Shown one piece after another: positions 9,903 to 18,441 of a stretch of 64,000 nt of DNA. Each line of letters opens with the position of its first letter. Positions within the stretch are counted from its first letter, which is position 1. The notes under the pieces were generated by a model that was not told where the DNA came from, searched no databases, and worked only from the letters and a program-made list of their open reading frames with translations. The stretch is from Pycnococcus provasolii (taxonomy: Eukaryota; Chlorophyta; Pseudoscourfieldiophyceae; Pseudoscourfieldiales; Pycnococcaceae), in contig OW568888.1 in NCBI GenBank assembly GCA_938743325.2, forward strand, positions 62,001 through 126,000. The letters are read 5' to 3'. The translations under genes were made by a program, and so were the position numbers.

Positions 9903-10897
9903 TCAGTACTCGGGGGATGTGGACAAGGGAAAATGCTCTACCACGGATCCCCGGCAGAACTTAGAACTTGCCCCACGCTGGTGTGTCACCCCCCTGCCCA
10001 CCCCCCAAACCCCCACCCCCGTAGAACGCGACACCAAGGGTTTCGACGATCGAGAAAGTTGGTTACTGATCCTAGCCTCCCCCCGGTTCAGGTGCAATGA
10101 GCCCTGCCCTCCCCCCGGGTCACCCGCGGCCCCGCAAGGTGAACCAGCCCTGCCCTCTCGGTCATGAGAGAAATGTTCCCAACCGTGTGTGCTTGGTCCG
10201 CCCAACCTCATGGGGGTAGTCTGCCCGCAAATGCCGTTTGTAGTCGGAAAACAGCACAAGGTGCTATGGTAACCAAGCACCTTCTTTACCGCGTGGCCTC
10301 GCTTTAGAGGTGCATCCTGATAGACCGGAACGGCAGGTTCTATCGGAACCAAATGCCTCCACACGTCTGAGCTCACCCTTCCAGGGTCTAAGACTTTCAC
10401 GTCGACCAAACCGTCCCCGCAAGGAAGAGAAACCAAGGTCCCGGGGTCTGGTTTTTCCGTGAAGGAACCCAGGTCGAGCCCCTGTCCAGCCCCGGCCCCA
10501 GGGGCGGGCAGCGCCGCGGCCATGGCAGCCAACGAGGAGCGTTGGCTCTCCTCGAAGGCCGCCTGCTCTTTCTCCAACTGCGTTTCGTACGTGTCCAGTT
10601 GTGCAGTCTTCCCTTGGCGGTCCCTCACAAGCTCCGCGGCCGATTTCTTGTGGTTCTTCGTGGACTTACCACTAGGAGGAGGTGGGGGAGCCCGCCCCTT
10701 GACGCCTTTTGCCCCTTGTGGCTTTTTGTTTGCAGGTTGGTGAATAGATTTGGTGACACGCGCACGCGCGCGCGCACCATCACCATCACCAGCAAGCAAA
10801 GCCGCCTTGTACGGCGACGCCGGCGGCGACGGCGAGGCCGGCGGCGACGGCGACAACGAGCGCATCAAGTTTGCGCGCGGCGAGTTGCGGGCAGTAG

Positions 10898-10933
<36 letters not shown>

Positions 10934-11171
10934 CAGCAGTAGCAGTAGCAGCAGCAGCAGCAGTAGTAGCAGCAGCAACAACAGCAGGCGGCTCCCGCAG
11001 TGCCTTTTTCTTGGCCGGCGACGCCGACGGCGAAGGCGACGCGCATGCCTTCTTCTTCCTAGAAGAAACTTGCTCCCATGGCACCTCTTTTCCTCCGTCC
11101 TCCTTCTCGAAGTCGTCGAAGGCGGCGAGCAGTACTTCATCGTTCACATCGTTCATTTCGAAGTCCGACAT
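9903..11171 (-). CDS. hypothetical low-complexity protein
   Basis: This is a 422-residue frame from a clear ATG. It begins with an acidic segment (MSDFEMNDVNDEVLLAAFDD). Long Ala/Thr runs encoded by a GCA/GCT-type trinucleotide tract (10898-10985) follow, then Ser/Pro and Lys-rich stretches, a short coiled-coil-like part (TYETQLEKEQAAFEE) and a neutral block around PGTLVSLPCGDGLVDVKVLD. The last 100 residues are Gly/Arg/Ser-rich and lie over CCCC-rich DNA, so the true C-terminus may be earlier. No domain is recognised. Tandem gagcagcga repeats lie just upstream (11183-11222). The frame on the opposite strand is a repeat-driven shadow. Confidence 0.4.
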
Positions 11172-11468
11172 AGTAGTAAAAGTGAGCAGCGAGCGAGCAG
11201 CGAGCAGCGAGCGAGCAGTGAGAGCGGCGGGCAGTGCGCGTGGTGATCCGAACGTGATCCAAGGGTGATCCTTAAGGCCTGTGAATGAACCAGAGGTGAT
11301 CCAGGCCGGCCCCCGAGTCAGGGGGGGGTTCAGACCCCCCTCCGGGCCGCGGGGTCTCGCTCACCCCAATGACCCAGTCCCCTGGGTCATGAACCGGGGC
11401 CGGGTCATGAACCACCCCTCGATCGTCGAAACCCTTGCGCGACACCCGAAAACATTCGCACACCGGTG

Positions 11469-13304
11469 ATGCCGGTGTTGCGCTTTGGCTGTGGGACACC
11501 ATCACTCGTTCCGGAGTCCGTCGACAGCTCAACCACGACCGTGGTGCCAGCAGCAACCGAAGCACAGAGGACTCCGCCACTCAGCAGACGTCCTTGGCTC
11601 ATCGCCGTGATTGTGGGCCTTGCCGCTATGGTGTGCTTTTTCGTCGTGGGCATCGCGGTTCTAGTTGTGAAGCGACGCGAGGAAACTGGACGTGGGAAGC
11701 ATACTTCCACGGCAGACGAGGTGCGCGGCGCGATGACGGAACTTGGGGAGAACATAGGCGACATGTTCGAGGACATGGGAGGAGGCGTGTCGCGCGCTGT
11801 ACCGCATCCTCGCAGCACGAACAAGGAACGCACGGATAGCAAGCAGCCACCGGGCTGGTACTCGCCACACGACGAAGTTCCGTACGCCGAACGACGCACG
11901 TCACTCAGCCCAGCCACCGGCAGGGCGTGCTGCTTTGCAAGACATGCAGATTTCAAGAACGTCGACTCGTTCTTGAAGTACGAAACACCCGCCACCGCCG
12001 TCGCGCAGCAGACAGCTCACAACAACGACAACAACATGACGGATCGCTCGCTCAATTCTGACGAGCGACGGGCACTTGACGAGATTCTTGCGGGCGAGTG
12101 GCGTGGTGGTGGCACGAGCGTGACCGCGGCGACGACGACGACCACGGAACCACGGCGAGACGACGATCGTGTCGAAGATGAGGAACTTCACGAGATCCAC
12201 GACCAGGCACTCTGGCACCTCGACATCGCCGAGGCGAAGCGTCGCGATGCGGAGGCTGTCCGCGTCGAGGCGGATCGCGTCGAGTCGGGAGAGCAGCTGG
12301 CGAGCGTTCGCGCTTCGGTGGACGACGACGACGACGACGCGGAGGCGGCAAGCGTGGAGACGGACGACAGCGAGGTGGGCGTCAAGCTTACATTCCGCGA
12401 AGCTGCCGTCGACGATGGTTCGCCGCACGCACAGGCGGCTCTGCTGCGACGGCAATCGGATGCACTTCGTGCGGCGGCGAAGGTGTACGAGAGTGAGGGT
12501 GAGAGACTGCTTCAGATTTGGTCTGCACGACTTCAGGATCGGGACGGCGATGACGACGACGACGACAACGACGACGGTGAGAATGGCGGTGATGGCAACG
12601 ATGGTGATCAGCAGCACGAGCAGCGAGTGTCCTCAAAGAGTCACGAAAAGGCGGCAGCGGTTGTAGGTTCCACAAGAGTGCCATCATCGGCGGAGGTGGA
12701 GGCGGCTGCGGCGATGGCTGGTGCACTCGTGTTCACGCGTAAGTCCATCAACGAGGAGGAGGAGGAGGACGAGGCGCAGGATACCCTTGGTCCTTTGCTC
12801 AATCAGAAGCGGGCACCTCTCGCGATCGACTTTAAGTCGGAGATTGTGCTGGACAATGTCCTCGGCTCTGGCGCGAGCGGCTCGGTGTGGAAAGGACACT
12901 ACCGTCCTGTTGGCGGTGCGTTTGGTTCACGTCGCGTTTTCGAGGTTCCCACTGAAGTTCCGATCGCGCTGAAGGTGATGCACAGTTCCGCCGGAGGCGT
13001 TCTGTCGCCCGCTGACCAGGCGGCATTCGAGGCGGAGGTGAGCCTGCTCTCCGCACTGCGACACCCGAACATCGTTCGAAGCTACGGCACGTGCCACGAC
13101 GACAAGGGGAACAACTGCGTGCTCATCGAGTTTGTGGACGGCTCATCGCTGTATAAGGCGCTGCACGAGCAGATCCTGCAGCCTAGCTGGCAGGCGACGC
13201 ATCGCCTCGCGAAGCAGCTCGCATCTGCGATGCACTACTGCCACACGAGAGAACCGTTCGCGGTGGTTCACCGCGACCTGAAAGTTTGTGACTATGTAAA
13301 ATAA
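11469..13304 (+). CDS. transmembrane protein kinase, truncated in its catalytic domain
   Basis: From the ATG at 11469 the protein has a short extracytosolic part and one membrane span (about 44-67, WLIAVIVGLAAMVCFFVVGI). A long acidic, Asp-rich cytosolic region follows (70-445), and then a kinase N-lobe. The N-lobe has the glycine loop VLGSGASGSVWKG (about 467-479), the lysine in IALKVM, the alphaC-like EAEVSLLSALRHPNIV, the hinge LIEFVDG and the catalytic-loop start VVHRDLK (about 600). The frame then stops within six codons. The DFG, APE and whole C-lobe are absent, and no continuation is seen on this strand before the next gene. Either a 3' exon lies beyond an intron I cannot see (the break reads AAA|GTTTGT, donor-like) or the gene is broken. 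Closest to tyrosine-kinase-like receptor kinases. Confidence 0.65.
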   Translation: MPVLRFGCGTPSLVPESVDSSTTTVVPAATEAQRTPPLSRRPWLIAVIVGLAAMVCFFVVGIAVLVVKRREETGRGKHTSTADEVRGAMTELGENIGDMFEDMGGGVSRAVPHPRSTNKERTDSKQPPGWYSPHDEVPYAERRTSLSPATGRACCFARHADFKNVDSFLKYETPATAVAQQTAHNNDNNMTDRSLNSDERRALDEILAGEWRGGGTSVTAATTTTTEPRRDDDRVEDEELHEIHDQALWHLDIAEAKRRDAEAVRVEADRVESGEQLASVRASVDDDDDDAEAASVETDDSEVGVKLTFREAAVDDGSPHAQAALLRRQSDALRAAAKVYESEGERLLQIWSARLQDRDGDDDDDDNDDGENGGDGNDGDQQHEQRVSSKSHEKAAAVVGSTRVPSSAEVEAAAAMAGALVFTRKSINEEEEEDEAQDTLGPLLNQKRAPLAIDFKSEIVLDNVLGSGASGSVWKGHYRPVGGAFGSRRVFEVPTEVPIALKVMHSSAGGVLSPADQAAFEAEVSLLSALRHPNIVRSYGTCHDDKGNNCVLIEFVDGSSLYKALHEQILQPSWQATHRLAKQLASAMHYCHTREPFAVVHRDLKVCDYVK

Positions 13305-13390
13305 AAAATTATTTATATTATATATTATTCCGTATATTCCGTATTTATTACCGACCTACACTTGTTTACCCTCACCATCCCTCATCCCTC

Positions 13391-13735
13391 TTAGTACTCC
13401 CTGTGGTTCAGGAAGTCATGGTCGAGTAGGTAGGCGCTGTGGAGGCGCTTCAGCGCCTTGTTGCGCTCGTCGCTCTCACCTTCCCAGTCGTCGTCATCCT
13501 CGTCGTCGCTGCCCCAATGCTCGACATCCGAGTCGATTAGAAAGTGATGAGCCTCCACATCAATCGCCTCCATCAGCAGCTCTCGCGCGCTTTCGCCGGG
13601 CGGCAGCCACCGCTCGTGCCCCATGCGATCGTGGTAATACTCCCGCGCTTCGGGCTTATTGACGTCGTCGTCGTCGTCGTCGCTGCTGACGACAAAAAAG
13701 GGCGTCATGCGGTCCTCATCCTCCTGTGACGACAT
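13391..13735 (-). CDS. small acidic hypothetical protein
   Basis: This is a 114-residue frame with an ATG at 13735. It is strongly acidic, with two Asp/Glu runs (SSDDDDDDV and GSDDEDDDDWEGESDE). Between them lies REYYHDRMGHERWLPPGESARELLMEAIDV, and the C-terminus is aromatic (SAYLLDHDFLNHREY). No family is recognised. Its 5' flank is a near-perfect mirror of the flank of the AP2 gene transcribed the other way, which supports expression from this start. It lies tail-to-tail with the truncated kinase gene. Confidence 0.5.
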   Translation of the reverse strand: MSSQEDEDRMTPFFVVSSDDDDDDVNKPEAREYYHDRMGHERWLPPGESARELLMEAIDVEAHHFLIDSDVEHWGSDDEDDDDWEGESDERNKALKRLHSAYLLDHDFLNHREY

Positions 13736-13737
13736 GT

Positions 13738-13951
13738 GTGAAAAGAAAGAAAGGGGGATGTGAATAAATGTCTGTCGATTGTAGGGGTCGAAAATAAGGA
13801 AAGCCCGAACAAGCGGGGCCTGCTTCGCCTTCCGGCTCCAGGGCCTGCTTTGCGATCAGCTGATTTCGTGACTGCTTCCCCCCCTCCCCGTTATTTTCGA
13901 CCCCTACAATCGACAGACATTTATTCACATCCCCCTTTCTTTCTTTTTCAC
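13738..13951. promoter_or_regulatory. palindromic divergent promoter/5' UTR
   Basis: Two arms of about 60 bases (13738-13797 and 13891-13951) are near-perfect inverted copies, differing by one base in a T run. They surround a 93-base G/C-rich centre. The arms include a purine/pyrimidine tract (aagaaagaaaggggg) and the block tgtctgtcgattgtaggg. Each arm ends a few bases from the start codon of one of two divergent genes, so both genes have the same proximal 5' region. Shared control is inferred from position. Confidence 0.75.
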
Positions 13952-13958
13952 ATCAACC

Positions 13959-14729
13959 ATGACGAAGTCGTCCAAGTACCGCGGCGTGTGCTACTACCGT
14001 GGTAAAAACAGGTGGGTGGCGAACATTCGTGGTGGTAAGAAGAATGGCAAATATATTCAAAAGCACCTTGGATCTTTCGTCTTGGAGGAAGATGCTGCTC
14101 GTGCATACGACAAGGCGGCAATCGAGAAAAAAGGTGCCAACGCGACAACCAACTTTCCGAAGCCTGGGTCTGCCGCAATGACGACGACGACGACGACGCA
14201 CAAGGCGGCAAGCAAGGGAAAAGCACCTGCCAGCGCTGTCTCTGCTCGCGGGCGCGCGCGCGACTGGCGCGAGCGTAATGAACGCACCGCGCTACGCAAC
14301 CCGACATGTGCGCAGCTGATGGAGGCGGTGAACCTGCGCCTCTCTGAGGGCCTATGGAAGGTCGGGCAATGTTTCGAGGACAAGCTCGACAAACGACCTC
14401 ATGATTCTTGCCACTACAACAGATCTTACTTCAACGTCGATGGCGCCATCATCCTTTGTATTGGCCTGCTGGACACGAAGAACTCCGCGACGCTCGAGAC
14501 GGCCGCCATCAAACGCGCGAAATACACACTGCGCACCGGCGTCAACTCGAAGGACGCTGACGACGTGAGCCACAACTGCTACTCTGCCAAACGCCCTGGC
14601 GCGATCTACGCAGTGCCGGTGTGGCCTGAATTTGCGAAGACGCAGAAGGAATTCGACGAGAAACACGTCTCCTACTACCGCCAGCAGCAGCAGCAGCCCG
14701 AAGGAGGCCATCATTTGTTTTCTCAGTAA
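13959..14729 (+). CDS. single AP2-domain protein
   Basis: The frame is 256 residues long with an ATG after a pyrimidine-rich leader. One AP2/ERF-type DNA-binding domain occupies residues 5-66. It opens with SKYRGVCYYRGKNRWVANIR, then KHLGSFVLEEDAARAYDKAA, ending near ANATTNF; the strand and helix residues (RGV, W, A, LGxF, AAxAYD) are present. A basic linker follows, then a second, unrecognised globular region (about 115-240, with CHYNRSYFNVDG and IILCIGLLDTK) and a Gln run. Single AP2 domains occur in plant and algal transcription factors and also in homing-type nucleases. No HNH motif is visible here, so a DNA-binding regulator is more likely. The 3' half is overlapped antisense by the helicase frame. 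Confidence 0.75.
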   Translation: MTKSSKYRGVCYYRGKNRWVANIRGGKKNGKYIQKHLGSFVLEEDAARAYDKAAIEKKGANATTNFPKPGSAAMTTTTTTHKAASKGKAPASAVSARGRARDWRERNERTALRNPTCAQLMEAVNLRLSEGLWKVGQCFEDKLDKRPHDSCHYNRSYFNVDGAIILCIGLLDTKNSATLETAAIKRAKYTLRTGVNSKDADDVSHNCYSAKRPGAIYAVPVWPEFAKTQKEFDEKHVSYYRQQQQQPEGGHHLFSQ

Positions 14730-16535
14730 AAATGGGCTAAGAATCTGAGTAATAAACATCTTTTTACACAAACAATTGTAAATACACATGTGCGGCGAGT
14801 AGCAGATGCGCATCCACCTGCTCGTCGTGCCATTCTGCGGGCACGTCAGGTCATGCACTGTCGGCGGCGCAACAATCTGACGGCGCTCCGTGCGTCCGCT
14901 CAGGATCGTCTCGATGGTCTCCGCCTCGAATCCCTCCTTTTCGGGAAGCATGGCGTCGCCGCCCTCAACCTTCGCCTGCTCGTCCTGCTCGCCAGCCTTC
15001 TCAGCCATCAGGCTGTGGTGAGCCCCGAGCTGCAGCAGGCGCTGAACTTCCTTCGCGCTCATCGACCCGCCGTTCGACGTCAGGTTGCCTCCAAGGAGCG
15101 CCTCCTCAAGTCCCTGCTTGCGGCTGGACGTCTCGAAGAGGTGCTCCTCGTACGTGTCCTTGGTGACGAGGCGGTACACAGTCACGTCGCGCGTCTGCCC
15201 GATGCGGTGGCATCGCGCCATCGCCTGCAGGTCGTTCTGCGGGTTCCAGTCGCTGTCAAAGATAATGCAGATGTCCGCACGCGTGAGCGTGATGCCCACG
15301 CCACCAGCCCTCGTGCTGAGCAGAAAGCAGAACGAGGCACCCTCGTCACGGCTGAAGCGGTCGATCGCCATCTGCCTCTCAAGCGCGCTCGTGTTGCCGT
15401 CAAGTCGTTCGTGGCGGAATCCAGCGGATGCGAGATACCTGCTGAGGATGTCAAGCGTCTTGACGAATTGCGAGAAGATGAGAACACGATGACCGTCGCG
15501 CTGAAGCTGCGGCAGCAGCTTCGCCAGAAACGTCGTCTTCCCTGAGTGCCGCGAGATCATCTCCGCATCGGAAATCTTCTCGGCGGCGTCCTTGTACTTG
15601 TGGCGCACCTGATCCTCCACCGTATCGAGCAGGAATGGGTGGTTGGAAGCCTTGCGCAGCTGCATCGCGATGTTGTTCAGCGACCCCACCTTGCCGTACG
15701 ATCCACCGCCCATCAGCGCCGCGACGTTCTGCTTGTAGACGGCGTTGTAGTAGTGGCGCTGCAATTTCGTGAGCTCGACGCGAACCACAACCTCCTCGCG
15801 CACGGGCAGCTGCTCGACGTCGTCCTTCTCGCGGCGAAGTAGGATCGGCTTAAGCAGGTCTTTGAGATTCTGCACCTTGGTGGCACACACAGTCTCCGTG
15901 TCGGATGCGGCGACATCGTAGTTCGACAGGAAAGCAGCCTCTTCCATATCGTCGTCAATCTGCCCACCTCGTTTGGAAGCTGATGCGTCCACCGCGACTT
16001 CAACGCCCAAGTCCCTAAGTTTCGTTGCATGCTTCACGTACACGACCGTGGGATGGTGCTTGGTCGCACACAGAAGACCGTGCACCTCGCGCACGTGGTT
16101 CTGCACGGGCGTACCAGTCAGCAGAAGCGTCCAGTCGCGGCTCAGGTCGCCGAATGTGGAGCTGACGACCGACCTGCGATCCTTCAGCGTGTGCGCCTCG
16201 TCAGCCACCACCGCGGTGTAGTGGAACTTCGCGATGTAGTTGGAGTCGCGTTTCAGCGCATCGTACGTCGTGATGAGAATGTCAAACTTCGGGATGCGAC
16301 GGTGGAAGTCCGTTTCGTACTTCATCGCAACGTTGCGCACCTTTCGAAGGTGTGCAACATCTTCCGGCGTCTCGCCCTTGGACAAGTCGATGTCCTTCGC
16401 CGTCTGCAGGCTCTCCTCCGCGAAGCGGAATTCGTGGCGTCTGCATATTTCACGGCTTGCGGCTGATCCTGCGTAGATGGCGACATTAAGCCCTGCCCAC
16501 GTCTCGCACTCGCGACGCCAGTGCTGGAGCGTGGG
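14352..16535 (-). CDS. CHD-type SNF2 helicase, 5' part missing
   Basis: The open frame starts just inside a stop at 16536-16538, at the conserved block LQHWRRECETWAGLNVAIYA. It therefore lacks the chromodomains and helicase motifs I and Ia. Present are motif II DEAH (VVADEAHTLKD), motif III LLLTGTPVQN, and a full helicase C lobe with VLIFSQFVKTLDILSRYL, STRAGGVGITLT, SDWNPQNDLQAMARCHRIGQ and YRLVTKDTYEE. The CHD-like tail FEAETIETILSGRTERR follows. After about position 14800 the frame is antisense to the AP2 gene and is probably not protein. CHD remodelers slide nucleosomes using ATP; this copy cannot bind ATP unless upstream exons exist. The break coincides with repeat DNA, so a truncated gene or pseudogene is likely. 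Confidence 0.75.
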   Translation of the reverse strand, partial: PTLQHWRRECETWAGLNVAIYAGSAASREICRRHEFRFAEESLQTAKDIDLSKGETPEDVAHLRKVRNVAMKYETDFHRRIPKFDILITTYDALKRDSNYIAKFHYTAVVADEAHTLKDRRSVVSSTFGDLSRDWTLLLTGTPVQNHVREVHGLLCATKHHPTVVYVKHATKLRDLGVEVAVDASASKRGGQIDDDMEEAAFLSNYDVAASDTETVCATKVQNLKDLLKPILLRREKDDVEQLPVREEVVVRVELTKLQRHYYNAVYKQNVAALMGGGSYGKVGSLNNIAMQLRKASNHPFLLDTVEDQVRHKYKDAAEKISDAEMISRHSGKTTFLAKLLPQLQRDGHRVLIFSQFVKTLDILSRYLASAGFRHERLDGNTSALERQMAIDRFSRDEGASFCFLLSTRAGGVGITLTRADICIIFDSDWNPQNDLQAMARCHRIGQTRDVTVYRLVTKDTYEEHLFETSSRKQGLEEALLGGNLTSNGGSMSAKEVQRLLQLGAHHSLMAEKAGEQDEQAKVEGGDAMLPEKEGFEAETIETILSGRTERRQIVAPPTVHDLTCPQNGTTSRWMRICYSPHMCIYNCLCKKMFITQILSPFLLRKQMMASFGLLLLLAVVGDVFLVEFLLRLRKFRPHRHCVDRARAFGRVAVVAHVVSVLRVDAGAQCVFRAFDGGRLERRGVLRVQQANTKDDGAIDVEVRSVVVARIMRSFVELVLETLPDLP

Positions 16536-16696
16536 TCAGGAAAATAATGAAGTACAGTTCAAAACCTAAGGTTAAGGTTAGTTCACCCCGTCTCCCCCGA
16601 ACACCAGACTCGCGGGGAGAAAATTTGAGAGTTCCCTCGGACCTCTCAGAACTCCGGAGGAAGGGAAGGGAAGGGAAGGGAAAAAACAAATCCAAG

Positions 16697-17134
16697 TTAA
16701 CATTCCTGCTCCCAAGGCGGCAATCTTGTTTTTCAGGATGCCCACCCTACGAGCACACCTTGCCAGAAAAACTACAAGGGCATGGCTTGTTTTTGCCAAG
16801 CTTGAGAAGGTGGTACATTTTACCAAACCTCCGACTGGGTTATTAACATTCCTGCTCCCAAGGCGGCAATCTTGTTTTTCAGGATGCCCACCCTACGAGC
16901 ACACCTTGCAAGAAAAACTACAAGGGCATGGCTTGTTTTTGCCAAGCTTGAGAAGGTGGTACATTTTACCAAACCTCCGACTGGGTTATTAACATTCCTG
17001 CTCCCAAGGCGGCAATCTTGTTTTTCAGGATGCCCACCCTACGAGCACACCTTGCAAGAAAAACTACAAGGGCATGGCTTGTTTTTGCCAAGCTTGAGAA
17101 GGTGGTACATTTTACCAAACCTCCGACTGGGTTA
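16697..17134. repeat. 146-bp tandem repeat, three units
   Basis: Units start at 16697, 16843 and 16989 (each beginning ttaacattcctgctccca) and are exactly 146 bp long. They are nearly identical; the first has ttgccag where the others have ttgcaag. The array ends directly in gttagggttagggttag. The unit has a single long open frame by chance and is not recognised as a known satellite. Confidence 0.95.
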
Positions 17135-17146
17135 GGGTTAGGGTTA
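17131..17146. repeat. short TTAGGG run
   Basis: Two to three TTAGGG units directly abut the end of the 146-bp tandem array, in the orientation opposite to the CCCTAA tracts at 30.3 and 49.4 kb. Confidence 0.7.
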
Positions 17147-17250
17147 GAGGTTTGGCTTGTACCACCTTCTCAGCTCGGTGGTGGCGCGCACTTCCTGCCC
17201 CTCTCTCGCCCCTTCCTTTTCTTTCTTCTCGTTTGCGGCCTCGAAGGACA

Positions 17251-17916
17251 ATGCTTAAGTCCTTCGAGGATGCGCGCGCGTACGTGCGTACGCTCGGCCT
17301 GAAGAGCGGTAAGGAGTGGTGGGCGTGGAGTGCGTCATGCGCGAGGTCGCACGACATTCCGGGCCATCCTCATGCGACGTACGCGTCATCAGGCTGGACT
17401 TCGTACCCCGACTTCCTCGGATACAAGATCGGCAACGTAGCTGGCGAATTTCGAAGCTTCGAGGATGCGCGCGCGTACGTGCGTACGCTCGGCCTCAAAA
17501 GCGTGAAGGAGTGGTGGGCGTGGAGTGCGTCAGGCGCGAGGCCGCACGACATTCCAGGTGATCCTTACACGAAATACGCGTCATCAGGCTGGCTGTCGTA
17601 CGGCGACTTCCTTGGCTTCGCGGAGGGCCAACGTGCGCGCGGCGAGTATCGCTCGTTCGAGGATGCGCGCGCGTACGTGCACACGCTCGGTCTGAAGAGC
17701 CAGCAGGAGTGGTGGCCGTGGAGCAAATCCGGTGCGAGGCCGCTCGATATTCCAGGCCGTCCTGATCGGACATACAAATCAGCAGGCTGGCTATCTTACG
17801 GCGACTTCCTGGGATACGCAGCGCCTGAGGTTGTGGACTTGTTCGATTCACATGATGTGCTCCCCACAACTGATAAGAGATGCGTGCCGGGCACTAATCT
17901 CTATGTATGTGTCTAA
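17251..17916 (+). CDS. protein of three PHINT-type (phage-integrase repeat unit-like) repeats
   Basis: From the ATG at 17251 the protein has 221 residues. It is almost entirely three copies of a 55-65-residue unit. The consensus is SFEDARAYVRTLGLKS-x-EWW-x-WS-x-S-x-ARPxDIPG, then YxSxGW-x-SYxDFLGY. Copies begin at about residues 3, 68 and 134. This matches the short repeat known from bacterial and phage integrases and found in many algal proteins, whose function is unknown. The last 50 residues diverge. The next frame, encoding armadillo-like repeats, begins at 17903 inside this one, so the two may be one gene whose frame I cannot reconcile. Confidence 0.65.
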   Translation: MLKSFEDARAYVRTLGLKSGKEWWAWSASCARSHDIPGHPHATYASSGWTSYPDFLGYKIGNVAGEFRSFEDARAYVRTLGLKSVKEWWAWSASGARPHDIPGDPYTKYASSGWLSYGDFLGFAEGQRARGEYRSFEDARAYVHTLGLKSQQEWWPWSKSGARPLDIPGRPDRTYKSAGWLSYGDFLGYAAPEVVDLFDSHDVLPTTDKRCVPGTNLYVCV

Positions 17917-18355
17917 TCTCCGGAGTTCTTCGGAGAGCGGCGACGTCGCGCGACGCATCGTCGAGGCGGGCGGGGTGGACACCATTTTGTCGGCGATGCG
18001 TGCTCACGAGACGCGCCCGGACGTGCTGGAGTACGCGATCGCGACACTTAATATCTTGTGTGTTGGGTTAGGGTCGTGTGAGAACACACGACGCATCGTC
18101 GAGGCGGGGGGTGTGGCCGCCATATTATCGGCGGTGCGTGCGCAGCCCTTTGCCGACGTGAAAAAGCAGGCGCACGCTGCAATGCAGAACATGAGCTCAA
18201 ACGCGCGAATGATGGGCGATGCGGACGTCGCGGCCGCCATAGTGTCGGCGGTGCGTGCGCACAAGGCCCTGGGTGGTGATCCGAACACCCGACACAAGCC
18301 GTGGTGTCCCCAGCATGAAAGCCGGCATCTGCCGTGCCGATGCTCGCGCTACTAG
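17903..18355 (+). CDS. armadillo-like repeat frame
   Basis: This is a 150-residue frame with an ATG at 17903, overlapping the preceding stop by 14 bases. It carries two clear 40-42-residue repeats beginning RRIVEAGGVDTILSAMRAHE and RRIVEAGGVAAILSAVRAQP. Each is followed by a helix (LEYAIATLNILC and KKQAHAAMQNMSSNA). A third, degenerate unit reads DADVAAAIVSAVRAH. This is armadillo-type architecture, usually a protein-binding solenoid. Three units are too few for a stable fold, so it could be the rest of a PHINT-ARM fusion or a gene relic. Confidence 0.5.
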   Translation: MYVSNLRSSSESGDVARRIVEAGGVDTILSAMRAHETRPDVLEYAIATLNILCVGLGSCENTRRIVEAGGVAAILSAVRAQPFADVKKQAHAAMQNMSSNARMMGDADVAAAIVSAVRAHKALGGDPNTRHKPWCPQHESRHLPCRCSRY

Positions 18356-18441
18356 AGCCGATGGGCGAAGGCTAGGCTAGTTATAAAAGTAACAAAACTC
18401 TCTTAAACTTGTCCCTCTTCGGCATCCCCCCATTCTTGTAC

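Larger units (their letters stand above)
16536..17250. other. repeat-rich gap
   Basis: No gene is seen. From left to right it holds an AT-rich stretch, ggttaaggtta telomere-like pieces (16560-16580), an aagggaagggaaggg run (about 16664-16683), three 146-bp tandem units (listed separately), and a short TTAGGG run. A partial inverted echo of the tandem unit lies at about 17147-17180. Confidence 0.7.

Noticed and set aside
10542-11268. Ser- or Ala-run frames on the plus strand at the trinucleotide tract
   Set aside because: All frames of a cag/tag repeat are open; the minus frame has the better start and mixed composition.
13716-14005. Frames on both strands beginning MNKCLSIVGVEN
   Set aside because: The identical start on both strands is simply the inverted repeat; neither frame carries a domain.
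15546-16466. Plus-strand frames over the CHD helicase
   Set aside because: They are antisense shadows of a gene with clear helicase motifs and have no domain of their own.
16697-17134. CRISPR-like array
   Set aside because: Units are contiguous 146-bp copies without spacers, in a eukaryotic context.
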